Origin: Chaetorhynchus papuensis
Taxonomy: Eukaryota > Chordata > Aves > Passeriformes > Rhipiduridae
Direction: 5' to 3'
Assembly: GCA_013396525.1 (NCBI GenBank)
Contig: VWYX01001243.1
Location: 130,385-194,384 of the forward strand
Length of the DNA stretch: 64,000 nt
Shown here: piece by piece, positions 58,889 through 64,000 of the stretch
Layout of the letters: every line of letters begins with the position of its first letter
Numbering within the stretch: the stretch's first letter is position 1
Position numbers and translations under genes: made by a program
The notes under the pieces: model-generated
Databases searched by the model: none
Told to the model about the DNA's origin: nothing
The model's input: only the letters and a program-made list of their open reading frames with translations

Positions 58889-59583
58889 AAATAGAACAAC
58901 TGCTGTTGAGCTTGTCAGCCCTGGCAGTGTCCTGTTGAGAGGCCTCCTGGTGTCAAGTGCACTTGCCTTCTCAATATGAAAAGGAATTTATATTTGTAAT
59001 GAATATTCATACAAGAAAGACATGGGTGATCCACAGATAAAACAAAGGTTTTGAGCCTCACAAAAGCAGCACTGTGAGAATTAGTATGGAGGGAATCTTA
59101 AATGGCACAATTCAGCCTATCTCATCACAGGAGCCAACGGGTGCAATTCTGCCCAAATTGATGGAGTGGCTTTCATTTACCCCAACAGTGAATTTGTTAC
59201 CTACCCAGCCAGACCTAATACTTTTTGACATGAACAGATGAGAGGATCAGTCTATTAATGCAGAAAATTTAGTAGCTATTTGGTGAGTTTTTTCCCATCT
59301 TTGACATTTCAGAATGGAGCTTAATGATGCAGCAGTTTAGCACAAACAACCTGACTGCACAGGGACGTTTCTTTTCCTCTCTTTCTGCTGCCTTCTCCAG
59401 GCTTGGCATTCTCAGTGTGGATGACTTGGGACAGTAGGGTCCCTTTTCAAGTGCACCTACAGGCTTTGCCACAGCTGTTAAGCTTCCTTTGTGAAGCTAG
59501 AGCTCTACAAGGGCACAGGTTAGTCAGTTTTTCGGAGCTTAAAATAATCCTGTTTCCCTGGTTCCTCAGAAGATGTTGTGTTT

Positions 59584-59610
59584 AAAAAAAAAATAAAATA
59601 AAATAAAATT
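59584..59610. repeat. poly-A and (TAAAA)n microsatellite
   Basis: Ten A followed by about four TAAAA units. Confidence 0.9.
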
Positions 59611-60265
59611 ACACACTTTAATAGAAATACTTTTCCTTCATTAAATTAAATCTCTAAAGCCCAATAGCATTTTCAGTGCTTATATGAAAATGCCAGTGGG
59701 GATTTGAGATTAAAAGAGGTATTTTTGTACAAGTCAATGAAGATCTCAATAGGAAAGAACACTCTTCAAATATAAATTCCTCCAGTATCGAGAAAGACAG
59801 ATTTTCTACTTAGGTCCTTGATAATACTTCTCCCAACCTTGTTATGAAATTCTGTTTTCACATATCTGATATAAGGCTGTTACACATTAGCTCTCCGTTT
59901 AATGAAATCTTATTAATGGTGCCTTTTTTATTATAGAGATATGCCAAGCTACTCAGATTTAATTCATGTTTAACAGTAAACATGAGGTGCTGTGACCCAT
60001 TTATATGCAGCTCGGGTTCTCTTTTTCTATCAAAAAAAAAAAAGATTGAATGGCATATTAAAAATGGAATCAAAACATATCTACTATTGATTTATATTGG
60101 TATAATCTTGGACATATGTTGCCATGAAAGGCCACTGACATATGTGACCCACAGCTAGAGGAGTAGGAAAGGAATGTAACAAAAAAAATTCCCAGGAAAG
60201 GTTTGTTGGTGGTTTGTTTTGGGATTTTTTTTCTCCCTCTTCTGATGTCTTCAATCCATTCAAGC

Positions 60266-60302
60266 AAAAAAAAAAACAAAACCAAAAACCCAACAACAAC
60301 AA
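60266..60302. repeat. A/C-rich low-complexity patch
   Basis: A runs with CAAAACC, CCCAACAACAAC words; simple sequence adjacent to no retroposon. Confidence 0.75.
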
Positions 60303-60610
60303 AAAGCCCACCCTGAAAACCTGAGATCTGCATTTTTGTAGATAAAATACTGCATGATCAAGGTGCAGATTTTGGGAAAGCGCTTTCCAGGTTGTTTTAC
60401 AGGGAAGAGAAGAAACAGGCATAATTTGGCTTTAGTGATAAATGCAGGGAGATGTAAAGGTTTTATTTGATTCAAGGATCTCAAAGCAAGATATAAAACC
60501 AGATAATCATTACAAGTGCTTTCAAAATGGAGGAAAATAAACTAAGAATTGCGAAAAGAGACATTAAAAAAAGTAGGGTGGGTATATACAGTCCCTATAC
60601 CAATTTTCTT

Positions 60611-60795
60611 CACGGAATGGTCTGGGTTGGGAAGACCTTAGAGATCATCTCATTCCAGCCCTCTGCCAAGGGGACAGACACCTTCCACTGTCCCAGGTTG
60701 CTCAAAGCCCTGAACAACCTGGCCTTGAGCACTTCCAAGGATGGGGCAGCCACTGGGCAACCTGTGCCAGGGCCTCCCCACTCTCAGTTTGGAAG
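60611..60795 (-). mobile_element. CR1 LINE, 5'-truncated 3' end
   Basis: From the left, CACGGAATGGTCTGGGTTGG, GAAGACCTTAGAGATCATCT, CAGACACCTTCCACTGTCCC, AGGTTGCTCAAAGCCCTGAA, CAACCTGGCCTTGAGCACTT and AACCTGTGCCAGGGCCTCCC are the reverse complement of an avian CR1 3' end. It belongs to a different CR1 subfamily from the copy at 16.4 kb: this one, like the 28.1-kb copy, has the 'gttgctcaaagcc' 3' UTR. The ATTCTATG terminus is degraded. Non-coding. Confidence 0.95.
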
Positions 60796-63700
60796 GTACC
60801 TGATCTGCTGCTTAAAATAATCATCAGTTCTTCAGTAGTGATCTGTGGTCCCAGAAAAAGCCCAAAATAAGGTTTTAAAAAACCAATTAACTCAAGGCAG
60901 TCAAGCAGAGTGTGTTCAAGGACAGTCTTTGGATTCTGTCCCTGTTTTCAGTTCACGTCTTCTGTCAGCCCTGGGAAGGGATTCTCACTCTGGCCTCCCT
61001 CCTGATGTTACACAGACAAGTCAGGGGAGAGCTGGGATAGGGAAACAGTATTTTAACACACCCCCTGTAATTTAGGTGTTCCAAAATGTGTTCTAACTTT
61101 GAGCCTTCAGAGAATCACAGTCTTCAGCCTTTAGGGATGGGAAGAGGAGCTTATGTCTTCATGCTGAAGCTACTTTTCTTTGTCCCCTAAGTCAATATTC
61201 ACTGGATTAGCTGTTGAGCAAGAGCAACCCTGATCCTGTAATCTTGTACTCTGGGTGTCAGTGTGGGAAGAGGGAAGCAGGATTCTGCTTCACGAGCTAT
61301 TTAATGCTACGTACTTTAAAAAATAAAAAAACCCCTCTCCAGTCAAATATGTTTAGGATACTTCTGGAAGTGCAAATGTGGTTTCAGGTGTCTTAAGGCT
61401 AAAGAAGGGGTTTTGCCTGGACACTTTCCTAATGCTGGGCAAGTCTTCTTAGCCTATGAGTGTTGGAAACTCAGGGATTGTTGCCACTATTTTTTTTTAT
61501 CTCTGTGATTTTTGTGGTGCTCTTCCCTTAGGTACAGTTTGGAAATATCTGTTAAAACTAGCAGGAGAGGCAGAGGTATATGGGAGACTTGGCCAAAGGA
61601 AGAACTCTGGTTGCCTATGGATACTGACATTTCCTGAACTAGGTGACAGCTGAATGCAGTTTTTGAAGATCTAAACTATGGACTTAAATGGGATTTAGGC
61701 TACTTTAGTGACTAAATCTGTTTGCGGATTTATTCCTGAGTGTCTTTTGAAAGGTTACTCATCAGTTCGGTGGAAGAGCAACAGAAAGAACAGGATTTTT
61801 GACTTCTCTCCTCATATTCAGACAGTGCTACATTATGTGTTTGATAGAGGACAATGACCTTCAGAAAGTTTTCCATTATTTTAGAAGCTTTCTCAAAACT
61901 AGGACAGTGGTCTGGGCTCGGCCTTGATAACTTCTGAAAAGCCTCTCCAGGGTTCAGTCCTAAATATCATCAGTGTGGACATGTCTGGTTTGAAAGTTTA
62001 AATTCTGCAATGATGAGAAAAATCTGCTTGAATTTAATGGCATGGAAGCTCTCTTTTTTCTTTCTGTGCCTTGCAAACGTGCAGGGCTGCATTAAACCAA
62101 CACTCTGGAAACAAAACCGCTTAAATCCACTCTGGCTTTTGCGTGTGCTCTGTATGGTAATAACTGTGGCTAATGGGAAGATAGCTTCTACAATTATTAT
62201 AATCAATAGATTGGGAATGCAAAGATAAGCAAATTAGGACTAATCTGTTCTCTGTTTCTTCTAAATCATTTCATAAACTGAGAAGACAGTCAGTGCAAGC
62301 GCTGACTTAGATTTTCATTCAAATCGAGCTTTTGTGTCATATACTGCTAAGGACAGCAGGGTTACGTCTTGTTTTTTCACTTGTCTGGAGTCTCTCCATT
62401 AATTTTTCTTTTATCTGAAATGGTTCCAAATCTCTCAAATATTTTTGAGAGGAGGACAGTATGGTTGGGTAACACAGCTCTCATCAGAGGTCTGCGTGAG
62501 ACCAGGGAGGGTCCCCTCAGCCTGGTGGGGCCAGGGAGGTGTGGGGAGTTGGGGTAAAGGTGCTTTGCTGATGATTGTGCCAACAACTCAGTGGTCTGTG
62601 CTGGATGAGCTGGTTAACCCATGCTGCTTCAAGGATTCAACATTTGAATGGTCTCGAAATTGCTTTTCTCTTACTGACAAAGTGCTGCCTGAAAAATACC
62701 TTTTCTGTAGCCTGAGGGATATTTGGGAAGAATTACCAACTCCTGTCCAACTGGGGGACACCTAGCAACAAACTGGGATGTATCTGGTCATGTTGTGTTC
62801 ACTGATTCTCAGCTCCATGAGGAACCCTGAGGTTGCTGTTGGCTCTGAAGCCTACCTTTGATAAAGGAAAGCAGTGCTGGGTTCCAGCTCAGCTGAAGGT
62901 CATTAGCATTCTCCTGCTGTATTACATGCAGATTTTCTTGGCTCACAAGAATAGCATTACATGGAGTATGCACCCTGTATCAGCAAAAGAAATGCATGCA
63001 TCCAGGGATATAGCCAGGGTTTATAGGCTTATTAGAGGACTTATAAACAGTCCTCTCCTCCACCTCCTCTGTCCTTATTTCCCACTGACATTCCCCCTGG
63101 CTGTGTTTTCCCTTCTTCACCCTTACGTACTTTCAACAGATTGGGGTGAGAAGGTTTGTTTTTACTTTAAATAACTTAAAATCAGTGGTAGAGTCTTTGA
63201 TCTGTCACCACCCTGTATTGGCTGACCCTTGGGTGCACAGAGAGTGTTTGGGAGTAAATATAAATTCAGTTATGCAGCCTTGGCTCAGGAATTCTAATGC
63301 CAGGTGGCAAAATTCCTTACAGGGAGGGGATGTGGATGCTATCCTCCCTAAAACAGGAAGGGCTGAGCAGCCAAAATTGTATTAAATGACATAGTCATGT
63401 ATGTTGAAATTCTCCCAGTACTTGTTCAGGAATTTTTGTACCCTGCAGAATATGTAAAGGGAGCCCTGTTAGCACCAGGGTGGTATGGGATAATGTGAAG
63501 GATGGGGGATTTGGGGAACATGGGAAAATGGATTAATCTTTTCCATTGCCCCTTTAATTAGTCTGTTTTTTGTATTTAAATCAGGATGGAAGTGGGGCTG
63601 GGGAAACAGCACTGCTTCTGCAGGTGTGGCAAGAGGCCTGCAGAGGAAATCCTGCTGGAAAGGGTGAGAGAAGTCGATTTCAGCTGTAGGCCTTGGAGCA

Positions 63701-63811
63701 TGGTGACACAAGAGCAGGCTCAGTGGTAGCAGCAATTGGCTGGTTGGTTGCCAGCAGCCTGCACTAAAGGGGACACCACCACCATGACCCTGAGTGCTGT
63801 GGCCCTGCTAA
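60796..63811. other. non-coding stretch
   Basis: No gene recognised. Open frames of up to 113 codons (62833-63174, +) overlap others and lack domains. A short T run is at 61490-61498. Confidence 0.5.
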
Positions 63812-64000
63812 AGCCAGGTGCATGGCAAGGGAGCCTCCGTGATTCTGGAGGCGTTCTCATTACAATCATTGCTCCTTCTCATTGAAAAACTATTACAGGT
63901 TCAAACCGCCTTCGATGCTGCCCTTCCGTCATTCCAAAATGCATCAAGTGAAGCAGAAATCAAGAGCAGGAAATTTAGAGATGCCTTGCTGAATGCCAGG
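63812..64000 (+). CDS. possible exon running off the window
   Basis: After a TAA at 63809-63811 the frame stays open for 63 codons to the last base of the window, with no ATG. A TATTACAG acceptor-like site at 63891-63898, preceded by a modest pyrimidine stretch, would start an exon at 63899 in this frame. The 34 residues after it are helix-prone and charged: they begin VQTAFDAALPSFQ and end FRDALLNAR. I do not recognise the protein. A second frame is also open over nearly the same bases, and 63 open codons occur by chance in about one stop-to-stop interval in twenty. A conserved noncoding element is a good alternative; the part after 63898 carries three CpGs in a CpG-poor area. Confidence 0.2.

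Larger units (their letters stand above)
58889..60610. other. AT-rich non-coding stretch
   Basis: No gene. The segment 59141-59200 (GTGCAATTCTGCCC ... ACCCCAACAGTGAATTTG) recalls another very old amniote repeat. A (TAAAA)n run is at 59584-59610 and an A/C-rich patch at 60266-60302. ATTA-rich patches near 59630-59700 and 59870-59970 are weak conserved noncoding candidates. Confidence 0.45.

Noticed and set aside
1..64000. CRISPR arrays, operons, phage or other prokaryotic defence systems
   Set aside because: No regular spaced repeats, ribosome-binding-site-led gene strings or long ORFs. CR1 and LTR content identify vertebrate nuclear DNA.

Overview
This 64-kb window looks like nuclear DNA from a bird, possibly a songbird. 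The best evidence is three 3'-end fragments of CR1 LINEs (16427-16842 on -, 28099-28196 on +, 60611-60795 on -). Two of them keep the terminal ATTCTATG-type motif that marks bird and reptile CR1. A clean solo retroviral LTR, a second short LTR-like element and a few very old MIR-like SINE fragments fit the same picture. Nothing resembles bacterial or viral gene organisation. Open frames are short, scattered over all six frames and mostly as frequent as chance predicts.

I recognise no protein-coding gene, tRNA, rRNA or known ncRNA. The window reads as intergenic or large-intron DNA. Most of it is single-copy, moderately AT-rich sequence with homopolymer runs. It is broken by GC-richer stretches (about 4.4-5.8, 13.1-15.3, 17.8-18.6, 19.8-20.6, 22.3-22.7 and 55.4-56.2 kb). 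It also holds AT-rich islands dense in homeodomain, POU and E-box-like words (about 4.0, 6.3, 7.4, 8.7, 9.8, 24.8, 41.1, 44.1, 45.4 and 50.5-51.1 kb). These islands look like candidate conserved noncoding elements, but conservation cannot be tested from one sequence.

Layout: 1-10 kb has a MIR-like SINE with a perfect 18-bp palindrome (3.6 kb), a cluster of four CATATGG words (8.5 kb) and AT-rich islands. 10.4-11.0 kb has a G-quadruplex motif next to a 441-bp solo LTR with a 4-bp target-site duplication. 16.4-16.8 kb is the largest CR1 copy. 34.9-35.2 kb has the short LTR-like element. 36.3-36.8 kb is a purine-biased block. 41.2 and 45.4 kb carry strong inverted repeats. 48.7, 54.6 and 55.3 kb carry MIR-like fragments. 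58.2-58.9 kb (-) holds three successive open segments in three frames, the largest a 116-codon ATG ORF of protein-like composition. The last 190 bases (63.8-64.0 kb) are open in one frame, contain an AG acceptor-like site and run off the window.

The places most worth a second look are the 58.2-58.9 kb candidate coding or decayed-coding locus, the nested inverted repeat at 45.4 kb, the possible terminal exon at 63.9 kb, the CATATGG cluster, and the MIR-embedded palindrome. I found no convincing new biological system. These are leads, not established discoveries.
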